Shown here piece by piece: positions 50,990 through 58,971 of a stretch of 64,000 bases of DNA. The stretch comes from Bradyrhizobium retamae (GTDB lineage: Bacteria > Pseudomonadota > Alphaproteobacteria > Rhizobiales > Xanthobacteraceae). The translations under genes were made by a program, and so were the position numbers. Position 1 is the first letter of the stretch. The number at the start of each line of letters is the position of its first letter. The notes below the pieces were generated by a model, which saw nothing but the letters and a program-made list of their open reading frames with translations, was not told where the DNA came from and made no database searches. The stretch lies in assembly GCF_001440415.1 (NCBI RefSeq), contig NZ_LLYA01000203.1, forward strand, positions 186,001 through 250,000, written 5' to 3'.

Positions 50990-52588
50990 GTGACCGTAGC
51001 CCCGCCCAATAACAGCCAAGCCAAACCGGACCGTTCTGCCACGCCGCCGTGGCTTGCCGTGGCGCTGCTGATCGCCGCGTTGACGGCGATGCGCCTCGTC
51101 TATGCTGGTGTGCTCGATCTGCGTACCGACGAGGCCTATTACTGGACCTGGTCGAAGGAGCGCGCGCTCGCTTTTCTCGATCATCCGCCCGGCATCGCCT
51201 GGCTGATCCAATTCGGCACCGCGATCTTCGGCGACACCAATCTCGGTGTGCGGTTCGGGGGCATCGTCGCCATGCTGGTCACGCAGCTCCTGCTCGCCGA
51301 CATCGTCCGGCGCGTGACGCATGATGTTCGCGCCGTGATCTTCGCCGTGCTGCTGCCGGAAGCAGCGCTGTATTACGGGCTGCTGATGGCGAAGGTCGCG
51401 CCCGACACCGCGATGATCCCGTTTGCGGTCGCGATGCTGTGGGCGCTGGTGCGGCTCAACGAGAGCGGCAACCCGCGCTGGTGGCTTGCCGCGGGTCTGT
51501 TCGCAGGGTTGGCGCTGCTGTCGAAATTCACCGCGATCATGCTGCTGCCGGCGGTTGTGGCGTTCGTGCTGGTGCCGGACTGGCGCCGCCGCTGGCTGCT
51601 TACCCAGTATCCATGGCGGGCGGCGCTGATCGCAGCGATCGTGTTTTCGCCGGTACTGATCTGGAATGCGCAGCACGACTGGGCCTCGTTCCGTTTCCAG
51701 TTCGTGCGCGCGGTCGCGACCCATCAATTGTCGCTCCGCACCGTCGGTGAATTCATCGGCCTGCAGTTCGGTCTCGTCGGCTTCGTGCTGCTGCCGGTGG
51801 TGCTGTCCGGCGTCACGCTGACGGCCTGGCGCGGCTACCGTACGCGCGAGCCGGTCGCGATCCTGCTGTCGACCGCCGTGCTGGTGCCTTTCCTCTATTT
51901 CCTCTGGAAGTCGCTGACGCTCCGCGTTGGCGACACCTGGCCGATGTTCCTGTGGCCCGCCGGCTTTGCCGCGACCGCCATCAACCTCGTCATGCTGCCG
52001 CGCGAGGGTTTTTCGGAATGGATGGTCAAATCGACGTTCCGGTGGGCGAGGGTGGCCGTCATCTCCGGCATCGCCTTCGTCGTCGGCGTGTTCTTCTATT
52101 ACGTCGCGGCGCCCTGGAATCTTATCGGCAGGACCGATCCCATCGGTGGTGAGGCCGGCTATGAGCAGGTCGCGGCGCGCGCGCGGGACCAGTTGCAGAA
52201 GACCGGCGCGACCTGGATCGCCACGTCGGACTATCGCACCTATGCAATGCTGCGCTGGCATTTTAAAGGGCAGGTGCCGGTCATCCAGATCAACGAGCGC
52301 GGACGGTTTCAAGGCTTTCGCGATCCCGGCATGAACCTGATCAAGGATCATCCCGGCCTCTACGTCGCCCGCGAGCCCGACCATCGGCTGCCGCTATGGG
52401 ATCTCACCACGGCGAAGCGGCAGCCACTGGAGCGGGTCGAGCGCACCTGGCGCGGGATGGTGATGGATACCTACGCGCTGGAAAAACTCACCGGCTGGAC
52501 GCCCGAACTTTCCCCACCGCCGGATTCGCCGCTGTTCCGCTGGCGCGTGCTGGCGGGGGATTTGGGGCGTGATGCTCGTCTTTCGTGA
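50990..52588 (+). CDS. ArnT-like glycosyltransferase family 39 membrane protein
   Basis: A 532-residue polytopic inner-membrane protein of the PMT/ArnT superfamily (GT-C fold). The first periplasmic loop after TM1 has the acidic motif LRTDEAYYWTW (about 42-52) and LDHPPGIAWLIQ, which bind the polyprenyl-phosphate sugar donor. About eleven hydrophobic segments follow, and a soluble C-terminal domain begins near 385. GTG at 50990 is the start; AAGAGAAA is a weak ribosome-binding site. It probably transfers a sugar from a lipid carrier to lipid A, a glycan or a protein. A 27-bp palindromic repeat follows the gene. Confidence 0.88.
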   Translation: MTVAPPNNSQAKPDRSATPPWLAVALLIAALTAMRLVYAGVLDLRTDEAYYWTWSKERALAFLDHPPGIAWLIQFGTAIFGDTNLGVRFGGIVAMLVTQLLLADIVRRVTHDVRAVIFAVLLPEAALYYGLLMAKVAPDTAMIPFAVAMLWALVRLNESGNPRWWLAAGLFAGLALLSKFTAIMLLPAVVAFVLVPDWRRRWLLTQYPWRAALIAAIVFSPVLIWNAQHDWASFRFQFVRAVATHQLSLRTVGEFIGLQFGLVGFVLLPVVLSGVTLTAWRGYRTREPVAILLSTAVLVPFLYFLWKSLTLRVGDTWPMFLWPAGFAATAINLVMLPREGFSEWMVKSTFRWARVAVISGIAFVVGVFFYYVAAPWNLIGRTDPIGGEAGYEQVAARARDQLQKTGATWIATSDYRTYAMLRWHFKGQVPVIQINERGRFQGFRDPGMNLIKDHPGLYVAREPDHRLPLWDLTTAKRQPLERVERTWRGMVMDTYALEKLTGWTPELSPPPDSPLFRWRVLAGDLGRDARLS

Positions 52589-52637
52589 AATCGTCCTCCG
52601 CAAAGGCGGCGGATCGAGTGCGCTGCGACTTTTCCAC

Positions 52638-52713
52638 GTCATTGCGAGCGAAGCGAAGCAATCCATGTCTCGGCGTGCGGCGCTATGGATTGCTTCGCTT
52701 CGCTCGCAATGAC
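52638..52713. repeat. Palindromic GTCATTGCGAGCGAAGCGAAGCAATCC repeat, copy 1
   Basis: A perfect 27-bp inverted repeat (arms 52638-52664 and 52687-52713) with a 22-bp loop; the arms run from GTCATTGCGAGCG to GAAGCAATCC. It sits just downstream of the glycosyltransferase gene and could serve as a transcript end. A second copy is at 60629-60712. Confidence 0.85.
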
Positions 52714-52769
52714 GGGCGGACATAGCCTCGCCTTCTCGCGGCGCATTTCGCCCGAGGTGTGCATCTTCT

Positions 52770-52850
52770 TTTCCCGCCCTCTCATTCAGAGGGCGCAGGG
52801 AAGACCGGGTGCTGGGATGCTGCTTTCGCAGGGACGACGATGAAGGTGGG
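52770..52850. repeat. Fragment of mosaic intergenic repeat
   Basis: CCCGCCCTCTCATTCAGAGG, GCGCAGGGAAGACCGGGTGC and CGCAGGGACGACGATGAAGG are pieces of a mosaic repeat common in Bradyrhizobium intergenic regions. The whole 52589-52901 gap is made of this and the palindrome before it; no gene is seen. Confidence 0.5.
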
Positions 52851-52901
52851 CCAACAGGCGACCTACCGGCAAGGAAACGTTTTGAGCGGATGTAAACTGG
52901 T

Positions 52902-53096
52902 TCACATACCGCAAAGCGTCACTGCAATATTCTTCGCGTCGGTTCCGCAGCCGCTTTGAAGCAGCGTGCTGTTCTCAACATAGTCGTTCGAGAACTCAGA
53001 TGCAGTGAGACCGAAACGCTTCGCTTTTGCATAACAAGCTTGCCCCGCTGCGAACCACTTCGCGCGGACGATACTGAAGGAATTGTTAGATTGCAT
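52902..53096 (-). CDS. Possible small protein or gene remnant
   Basis: An open frame of 64 codons from ATG 53096 (70 from 53114) whose product looks more protein-like than chance: MQSNNSFSIVRAKWFAAGQA, CYAKAKRFGLTASEF, NDYVENSTLLQSGCGTDAKN. Three cysteines are present. There is no strong ribosome-binding site and no family match I can recall. It is divergent from the secreted-protein gene at 53131, and base composition here is lower in GC than in the flanks. It may be the end of a degraded gene. Confidence 0.3.
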   Translation of the reverse strand: MQSNNSFSIVRAKWFAAGQACYAKAKRFGLTASEFSNDYVENSTLLQSGCGTDAKNIAVTLCGM

Positions 53097-53130
53097 TGCC
53101 GCGCATAATAGCATGCGCAGGTAGGTCGCT

Positions 53131-53850
53131 ATGGACCGAACTGCTGCCAGGGAAAGCGGTTACCACGCCACACAAAGAGGTGGCATCCTCATTATTGCTA
53201 TGCTTTGCACCGCGTGCATCGTCCTGTTCGCGAGCGAAGCCAGTGCTCGATGTACGGCGCGAGGCGTCCTGCAGAACCGCTTGACGCTCAAGCCAGCTCC
53301 CTCAGTTAAAACTCCGCCAGTTCTAGTCAAATCCGCCTTCGCCGTTCCTGTGTGGAGAACGATCACAATAGGGACGTTCGCAAATTCGTTTGCCCTCCTT
53401 AACGCATTGGATGCAGCAGGCTGTGGCATCGGAGGCTTGGCTGGGGAAATTCTCGTTCGACCGGCCTTTACCGTCGGCACTACGAAAACAAACGTGGAGC
53501 TTTTTGCGGTGTCGGCGGCCGAGCTCGGCTTTCAGACCGATACTGCACCGCTGGCAGACATTTATGCGCGCGCTCAGCAATTAGGTTTCGGACTTGCGGC
53601 GGCAGAGGTCGCTCCGCAGCTAAGGCTCCAATATTTTGACCAGCCGATGGGGGAGTTTGTCATCGGGATGGAGCCGATCAAAACGTGGACGGGCGAGCCT
53701 GTCATTCTAACCGTGGCTAATGGCGGAGCGGGATTAGTCCTCATCGGCCGAGATGGTAGCGCCGACGCAGAAATACCTGTGGCGTCCCGCTTTTTGTTCG
53801 TGCGATCCAATGAAGCTGCGTTGGCGAAGGCGGTTCATGGGAGTCAATGA
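53131..53850 (+). CDS. Exported protein of unknown function
   Basis: A 239-residue protein I do not recognise. The N-terminus has a charged stretch (MDRTAARESGYHATQRGG) and a hydrophobic core (ILIIAMLCTACIVLFASEASA), so it is probably exported; TACI could be read as a poor lipobox. The mature part has short strand-like segments (NVELFAVSAAELGFQTD, GLAAAEVAPQLRLQYFDQP, GEPVILTVANGGAGLVLIG). Third-position GC is visibly lower than in neighbours, and it lies between mosaic repeats, so it may be an acquired gene. Confidence 0.65.
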   Translation: MDRTAARESGYHATQRGGILIIAMLCTACIVLFASEASARCTARGVLQNRLTLKPAPSVKTPPVLVKSAFAVPVWRTITIGTFANSFALLNALDAAGCGIGGLAGEILVRPAFTVGTTKTNVELFAVSAAELGFQTDTAPLADIYARAQQLGFGLAAAEVAPQLRLQYFDQPMGEFVIGMEPIKTWTGEPVILTVANGGAGLVLIGRDGSADAEIPVASRFLFVRSNEAALAKAVHGSQ

Positions 53851-53958
53851 GGCCGCAGCGGTCGCCACCACTCAGTTCCCGAAACCGAACGCGTCCGGGC
53901 GAATAGTTTCTAGCTCGGGGCGTCAAATACCAAAGTGTGCAACCGAGCGCCAGCCGAC

Positions 53959-54047
53959 ATAGCAAAACGCAAGCGTGCCCACCATCACTTGCACCGAACG
54001 CCGGAATGGTGGGCACGGCGCTAGTCGCGCCTTCGCCTATCCTACGA
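53959..54047. repeat. Palindromic GGTGGGCAC repeat, copy 2 (reversed)
   Basis: GTGCCCACCAT (53975-53985) and ATGGTGGGCAC (54006-54016) form an inverted repeat. On the minus strand the block reads AGGCGAAGGCGCGACTAGCG then CGTGCCCACCATT, which matches the element at 25942-26024 with some changes. It abuts the stop of the YcjF-type gene. Confidence 0.65.
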
Positions 54048-54049
54048 GC

Positions 54050-55081
54050 TCATGCCTCATCGTCGCGCTTGCTCAGCAAATCCTTGGCGAGATCGGAGAG
54101 CGCGGGTCGCGGCAGCGCGGTGAACGGCAAGGGGCGCGTGACGTCGATGGCGGCAAGGCCGAGCCTTGCCGTGAGCAGGCCGTTGAGCACGCCCTCGCCG
54201 AGCCGTTGCGAGAGTTTTGCCGCGATACCGTGGCCGAGCATCTGCTGCACCAGGCTGTCGCCGACGGCCATGCCGCCGGTGATGGCGAGATGACCGATGA
54301 TTTGGCGCAAGAGGCTGATCATGCCGAGCGTGCCGGGGCGGCCGCCATAGAGCCGCGCCAGTTGCCGGATCAAGCGCATCGCGGCGACCAACACGAACAG
54401 CACGTCGATCAGCGCGCGTGGGCTTACCGCGGTCACGACCGAGACGCGCTGCGCAGCCGTCGAGACCAGCCGGCGCGCCTCCTCATCCAGCGGCGCCATC
54501 AGTTCGCGCTCGGCCAGCTTGATCATGTCGGCGCCGTCGATGATGTCGTTGGCGTGGCCTGCCAGCGTGGCGCGGGCGCGGGCGAGTTGCGGGTTTTGAT
54601 GCGCGAGCTTGAGCAGTTCGTTGACGACGGCACGGCTCTCGGCGCGGTCGTCGCTGCGCAGCACCTCGGCGGCGCGCTGATGCAGCTTTTCGATCGCCGC
54701 CAGCCGCGCCAGCCCGAACGCTTCGCGCGCGATGACGACGGTCAGCGCCAGTCCGGCCGCCACCGCAAATGCCAGCGCGACGTAGCCCACTGTCTGGCTG
54801 CGCGCGAACAGGTCCTCGATCAGGTTGATGACGCCGAGCCCTGTGCCGAGCAGCACCAGCCCGCCGATAGCCGACCAGAACAGCGCGCCCCAGCGAAAGC
54901 CGCGGCGCACCGGGACCCTCGGTGCATCGAGCGGAACGGGCAGCAGCGCCGGATCCGCCTCCGGTGTGATCTGCACCGTGCCGCGGGCAGGGCGGCCGGT
55001 CTCGTCCGGGTCTATCACGATGACGCCGGGATCGCCGAGCTTGAACGTCGCCGGCCGCCGATGCGGCGTTTTCTCGCTCAT
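54050..55081 (-). CDS. YcjF/TIGR01620-family membrane protein
   Basis: A 343-residue inner-membrane protein of the DUF697-type family. The N-terminal 70 residues are soluble. Two membrane spans lie near 70-120 (WGALFWSAIGGLVLLGTGLG, VALAFAVAAGLALTVVIA), followed by a helical segment with ARATLAGHANDIIDGADMI and a conserved C-terminal hydrophobic domain (ALIDVLFVLVAAMRLIRQLARLYGGRPG). It overlaps the YcjX-type GTPase by 4 bp and is always its neighbour in gammaproteobacteria and rhizobia. The pair is linked to stress responses, with no settled biochemical function. Confidence 0.9.
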   Translation of the reverse strand: MSEKTPHRRPATFKLGDPGVIVIDPDETGRPARGTVQITPEADPALLPVPLDAPRVPVRRGFRWGALFWSAIGGLVLLGTGLGVINLIEDLFARSQTVGYVALAFAVAAGLALTVVIAREAFGLARLAAIEKLHQRAAEVLRSDDRAESRAVVNELLKLAHQNPQLARARATLAGHANDIIDGADMIKLAERELMAPLDEEARRLVSTAAQRVSVVTAVSPRALIDVLFVLVAAMRLIRQLARLYGGRPGTLGMISLLRQIIGHLAITGGMAVGDSLVQQMLGHGIAAKLSQRLGEGVLNGLLTARLGLAAIDVTRPLPFTALPRPALSDLAKDLLSKRDDEA

Positions 55082-56541
55082 TGCAGTCGGTCTCCGATCA
55101 GGAACTGAAGGGCGCGGTCGAGGCGGATGTGAGGCAGCGCGGGCTCGTCCTTGCCAGTGCGCTCCAGCAGCGGCGGCCGGAAGCGCAGGAAGCGGAAATC
55201 GGCGCCGTCGGACGGCATGCTGGAAAGGCCGCGAAAGCCGCCCTTGAACAGTTCTTCGGGATCGGCGGGGAGATCACCCGGAAAGGTCGCCACTTCGGTC
55301 TCGCCATCGAAGGCTTCACCATTGGCGGTCTCGCCGGGCGCGGGCGTGCCGAGGATCGACGGCAGCTTCTCCCGGCCGCGCGTAACCATTGCCTCGCGCG
55401 TGGCGCGTACCGCTGATAGCGCGACCACGTCGATGGCGGCGCCGGCATATTCGGCGCGGTTGGCTGCCTTGGCGGCGGCCCGCCGTAGCACGGCTTCGAG
55501 CCGGTCGTGGCTGGAATGGTGCAGATGATCGGCCTTGGTGGCGGCAAACAGAATCCGGTCGATCCGCGGACGAAACAAGCTGCTGAGGATCGTGCTGCGA
55601 CCGATCCGGAAGCAATCGAGAATGCCGGCAAGCGCGGCTTCGAGATCGTGCAGCGCCTCGGGCCCGGCATTGAAGGCCGCGAGCGCATCGACCAGCACGA
55701 TCTGGCGGTCGAGCCGCGCAAAATGATCGCGGAAGAACGGGCGCACCACGACGTCCTTGTAGGCTTCATAGCGCCGCCGCATCATCGCCCACAGCGAACC
55801 GTCGGGCGCGGCGCCATCAATGGCCACGTCGAGCGGGGCGAAGGTTAGCGCCGGCGATCCTGCGAGGTTGCCCGGCATCAGGAAACGTCCGGGCGGCAGC
55901 AGGCTCATGGCAAAACGTTCGTCGCGGCAGGCGCGCAAATAATCGGTGAAAAGTTTTGCGGCGGCGAGCGTCGCCTGTTCGTTCTCGCGGCTCTGGGGTT
56001 GAAGCGTCTTCAGATGCTCGTGCCAGGGGGCGGCGAGTGTTGCGCGCGGGCCTTCGCGCGACAGCGCAAGACTCTCGGCCGACCATTGCTCAAAACTCCT
56101 GTTGAGCAGCGGCAGGTCAAGCAGCCATTCGCCGGGGTAATCGACGATGTCGATGGTGAGCGTGCGGTCCGCGCCGCTCTGCCGCTGGTAATCGATGACG
56201 AGGCGCAATTCAGAGATGTCAGTGGTCGAGTTCGGCCAGCGCCGTTCCTCGATCAGGGTGCGGACATGGTTTTCATAATCGAAGCGCGGCACCGCGTCGT
56301 CCGGCTGCGGCTCGAGCCGGGCGCCTGCGATCCGGCCCGAGGCGTAGGGTTCGAACACCGGAAACCGGCCGCCGCGGGTCAGGCCGTGGATCAGCGCCGT
56401 GATGAACACGGTCTTGCCGGCGCGCGACAGGCCGGTGACGCCGAGCCGCACGGTGGGATTGAAAAAGCTGTCGCCGTAGTCCAGCAGCGCCCGCGCCGAC
56501 AGGCGCGCTTCCTCGACGATATCTGAAAAACTGGGGGCCAT
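55078..56541 (-). CDS. YcjX-family GTPase-like protein
   Basis: A 487-residue P-loop protein of the YcjX/DUF463 family, stress-associated and structurally related to dynamin-like GTPases. Walker A is seen as VTGLSRAGKTVFITALIHGL (about 33-52). IDIVDYPGEWLLDLPLL (about 135) is the Asp-containing switch II region. Late segments ILFAATKADHLHH provide the base-recognising TKAD. It is the first gene of the operon with the YcjF-type protein, whose start overlaps its stop. Confidence 0.92.
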   Translation of the reverse strand: MAPSFSDIVEEARLSARALLDYGDSFFNPTVRLGVTGLSRAGKTVFITALIHGLTRGGRFPVFEPYASGRIAGARLEPQPDDAVPRFDYENHVRTLIEERRWPNSTTDISELRLVIDYQRQSGADRTLTIDIVDYPGEWLLDLPLLNRSFEQWSAESLALSREGPRATLAAPWHEHLKTLQPQSRENEQATLAAAKLFTDYLRACRDERFAMSLLPPGRFLMPGNLAGSPALTFAPLDVAIDGAAPDGSLWAMMRRRYEAYKDVVVRPFFRDHFARLDRQIVLVDALAAFNAGPEALHDLEAALAGILDCFRIGRSTILSSLFRPRIDRILFAATKADHLHHSSHDRLEAVLRRAAAKAANRAEYAGAAIDVVALSAVRATREAMVTRGREKLPSILGTPAPGETANGEAFDGETEVATFPGDLPADPEELFKGGFRGLSSMPSDGADFRFLRFRPPLLERTGKDEPALPHIRLDRALQFLIGDRLQ

Positions 56542-56813
56542 ACGGGGCGGAAAGCTCGAGAGAGGCGTTGGTGTGGAATTACCGGAGAAGTGGCGATTGG
56601 CGGGCCGAAATCAAGCGCCTGTGATCGTCTGGCGAGGGAATCCCCTCGGGATATCCGGCGGTTACCGGCTGCACGAAAATGCCACGGCGATGGGATACTG
56701 GCATCATTCGCGAAAGCGCATGACGACGGCCTTGGGGCTGGCGGCGTGAACGGTTCGTTGACCCCGGAAGACCGATATCCTAATCGCTCCCTCGCTACTT
56801 ACTGCGGACCTGC

Positions 56814-57512
56814 ATGACCATCTTCAGACTCAAACAGATCGCCTCGACATCCATCCATGCAGCGGCTGGCGCCATGCACTGGAATTACGACCGTGCCGAG
56901 CTGATCGCCGACGGCGTCGTGCATATCGTCGGCGTCTGTTTCGGGCTCATCGCCGCCACCGCCCTGATCGTGCTGACCGCCGTCTATGCCGGTGCGTTCG
57001 AGATTACCGTGGTATCGGTCTACGTCGCGGGCCTGCTCGCGATGCTGACACTGTCGGCGGTCTATAATCTCTGGCCGGTGTCGCGCGCCAAATGGGTGCT
57101 GCGGCGCTTCGATCATTCGGCGATCTATCTCTTGATCGCCGCGACCTATACCCCGTTCATCGTGGAGCTCAGGGACAGCTATCTCGCGATCGCGCTGTTG
57201 ACCGGAGTGTGGTGCATCGCGATTGCCGGTGTCGTGCTGAAACTGGCGCTGCCGGGGCGATACGATCGTTTAGCGGTCGGCCTTTATCTCGCCTTGGGCT
57301 GGAGCGGCGTCATGCTTTACGACGCCGTGGTGAAGGCGGTACCGCCGCTGGCGCTGGGCTTTTTGGTGGCGGGCGGCGTGCTCTATAGCCTTGGGGTGAT
57401 CTTCCATGCCTGGCAACGGTTGCGCTTCCAGAACGCGATCTGGCACGGCTTCGTGTTGCTCGGCGCCGCCTGCCATTATACGGCTATTCTCGATATGGTG
57501 GTCCTGACGTAG
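56814..57512 (+). CDS. Haemolysin III/PAQR family membrane protein
   Basis: A 232-residue polytopic protein with seven hydrophobic segments. Family motifs: AELIADGVVHIVGV near the first span, LTLSAVYNLWPVSRAKWVLRRFDHSAIYLLIAATYTPF (split over two spans, with conserved Ser-Asp-His metal site residues) and the last-span HAWQRLRFQNAIWHGFVLLGAACHY. The Ser, Asp and three His residues form the zinc site typical of PAQR proteins. The family was named for haemolysin III but its role is uncertain; adiponectin-receptor relatives are hydrolases. It is 27 bp upstream of an SDR gene. Confidence 0.9.
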   Translation: MTIFRLKQIASTSIHAAAGAMHWNYDRAELIADGVVHIVGVCFGLIAATALIVLTAVYAGAFEITVVSVYVAGLLAMLTLSAVYNLWPVSRAKWVLRRFDHSAIYLLIAATYTPFIVELRDSYLAIALLTGVWCIAIAGVVLKLALPGRYDRLAVGLYLALGWSGVMLYDAVVKAVPPLALGFLVAGGVLYSLGVIFHAWQRLRFQNAIWHGFVLLGAACHYTAILDMVVLT

Positions 57513-57539
57513 GATCATAACAAACGGGAGAGAGCGGCC

Positions 57540-58334
57540 ATGCAGGTGACGGGCAAAGTCGTGGTTGTCACCGGTGGCGCCAATGGCATCGGCAAGGCGA
57601 TGTGCGAGGCCTTTCATCGTGAAGGCGCCGCCAAGGTCGTTGTTGCCGATATCGATCCCGATGGCGCGCGAGCCGTCGCCACTCCGATCAGTGGGGCGGC
57701 CTTCAAATGCGATGTCGGAAAAGAGAAGGACGTCCTTCACGTCATCGAGGAGACCGAGCATCAATTCGGCCCGATTGCGTTGTTCTGCTCCAATGCCGGC
57801 ATCGGCGGCGGCTTCGATCCACTATCGGTCAATGCCGGCGGAAACTCCGACGAACCGTGGCAGCGAAGCTGGGCCGTTCATGTGATGGCCCATGTCTATG
57901 CGGCGCGGCATTTGATCCCCCGCATGAAGGCGCGCGGCGGCGGCTATTTCCTCAACACGATCTCGGCGGCGGGACTATTGTCGCAGGTCGGCAGCCCGGC
58001 CTATTCGACCACCAAGCATGCCGCAGTCGGCTTTGCCGAGAATCTCGCGATCTCGCACAAGGCCGACAACATCAAGGTTTCGATCCTGTGCCCGCAGGGC
58101 GTCGACACCAACATGCTGCGTTCGATTCCGAAGGGCCCGCAATCGGGCGACGGCGATCTCTCGCCGGAGCAGGTAGCGCAGGACGTGCTGAAGGGGCTGG
58201 AAGAGGAAACCTTTGTGATCCTGCCGCACCCGCAGGTGCTCGGCTACATGCGCAAAAAGACCGAGAACTACGACCGCTGGATATCAGGGATGGCGAAGAT
58301 CCAGGCGAAGATGCGGGAAGCTTACGGGAAATAG
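57540..58334 (+). CDS. SDR-family oxidoreductase
   Basis: Short-chain dehydrogenase (264 residues) with an intact active site: cofactor motif TGGANGIG (about 11-18), CSNAGIGGG (about 83-91), the catalytic Ser in NTISAAG (about 141) and YSTTK (about 154-158). The downstream segment KVSILCPQGVDTNML is typical of classical SDRs. The C-terminus is about 15 residues longer than average. It starts 27 bp after the haemolysin III-family gene, so they may share a transcript. A hairpin terminator follows. The substrate is not predictable. Confidence 0.9.
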   Translation: MQVTGKVVVVTGGANGIGKAMCEAFHREGAAKVVVADIDPDGARAVATPISGAAFKCDVGKEKDVLHVIEETEHQFGPIALFCSNAGIGGGFDPLSVNAGGNSDEPWQRSWAVHVMAHVYAARHLIPRMKARGGGYFLNTISAAGLLSQVGSPAYSTTKHAAVGFAENLAISHKADNIKVSILCPQGVDTNMLRSIPKGPQSGDGDLSPEQVAQDVLKGLEEETFVILPHPQVLGYMRKKTENYDRWISGMAKIQAKMREAYGK

Positions 58335-58343
58335 CGTAGCGAG

Positions 58344-58367
58344 AAGGGCGGCCGTCCGGCCGCCTTT
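58344..58367. terminator. Bidirectional hairpin terminator
   Basis: AAGGGCGGCCGTCCGGCCGCCTTT (58344-58367) forms a GC-rich stem with A on one side and T on the other. It lies between the convergent SDR and Gly/Tyr-rich protein genes and could stop transcription from both sides. Confidence 0.75.
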
Positions 58368-58380
58368 CCCGATTACGTCG

Positions 58381-58812
58381 CTACTGGCACCTGTGCATCC
58401 GGCCATCGTCCAGGCGGACCATTGTGCCGGGCTGGCAGATTATGCCGTTGCGCGCCGCGTAGTCCTGGCTCCATACGCCCGGGCCGCCGTAATAGCCGTA
58501 GGGACTGCCACCGCCGTAATAGGCGTTGGGACCGTTGCCGCCGTAGTAGGCATAGGGGCCGCCGCCGTAGTAGGCGGCAGTCGCTCCGGCTGCAGCAGCA
58601 CCGGCGCCCACGGCAGCCGCGCCGGCCGCAGCCCGCCGCGCCTGCCGCCGGGTAACGCCCGGCTCCGGGGTCAATGGATCACCCACCTGCGCTTGCGCGC
58701 GCTCGATAGATAGCGAAGCGCCCCTTTGTTCGCTCCAATCAAACGAGAGCATGGTCGCACATGTAAAGACGGAGATCGCGAGGGCAGCTTTTCTGAGGCT
58801 TGGCTGTTTCAT
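58381..58812 (-). CDS. Exported Gly/Tyr-rich small protein with YYGG repeats
   Basis: A 143-residue protein from ATG 58812, which has GGAG 8 bp upstream (GTG at 58821 would add three residues). The N-terminus is a signal-like segment (KAALAISVFTCATMLSF). The middle has an alanine/glycine hydrophobic run (AAAGAAAVGAGAAAAGATAA) and then YYGG units in five variations (AYYGGGPYAYYGGNG, AYYGGGSPYGYYGGPG). The C-terminus has two cysteines (IICQPGTMVRLDDGRMHRC). Such proteins are common in Bradyrhizobium and probably envelope-associated. No function is known. Confidence 0.75.
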   Translation of the reverse strand: MKQPSLRKAALAISVFTCATMLSFDWSEQRGASLSIERAQAQVGDPLTPEPGVTRRQARRAAAGAAAVGAGAAAAGATAAYYGGGPYAYYGGNGPNAYYGGGSPYGYYGGPGVWSQDYAARNGIICQPGTMVRLDDGRMHRCQ

Positions 58813-58971
58813 GGCGTTCACTCCATGGTTGCCCCATACCTAATTCTCGCGCGAACGTAGAGCAACGTCAAGTAATGCCGCGTACGGAACTCGCGGGCGA
58901 ATTGTCGAGCCTTTGAGTGAAATGAGGTCTCATGAGCCCCCCGCAAGCGGGAGAGGGAACTCAGCGCCGCC

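Noticed and set aside
50792-52384. 530-codon open frame on the minus strand
   Set aside because: It is the complement of the glycosyltransferase gene, rich in His/Arg/Gln without domain features; GC-rich DNA often leaves such shadows.
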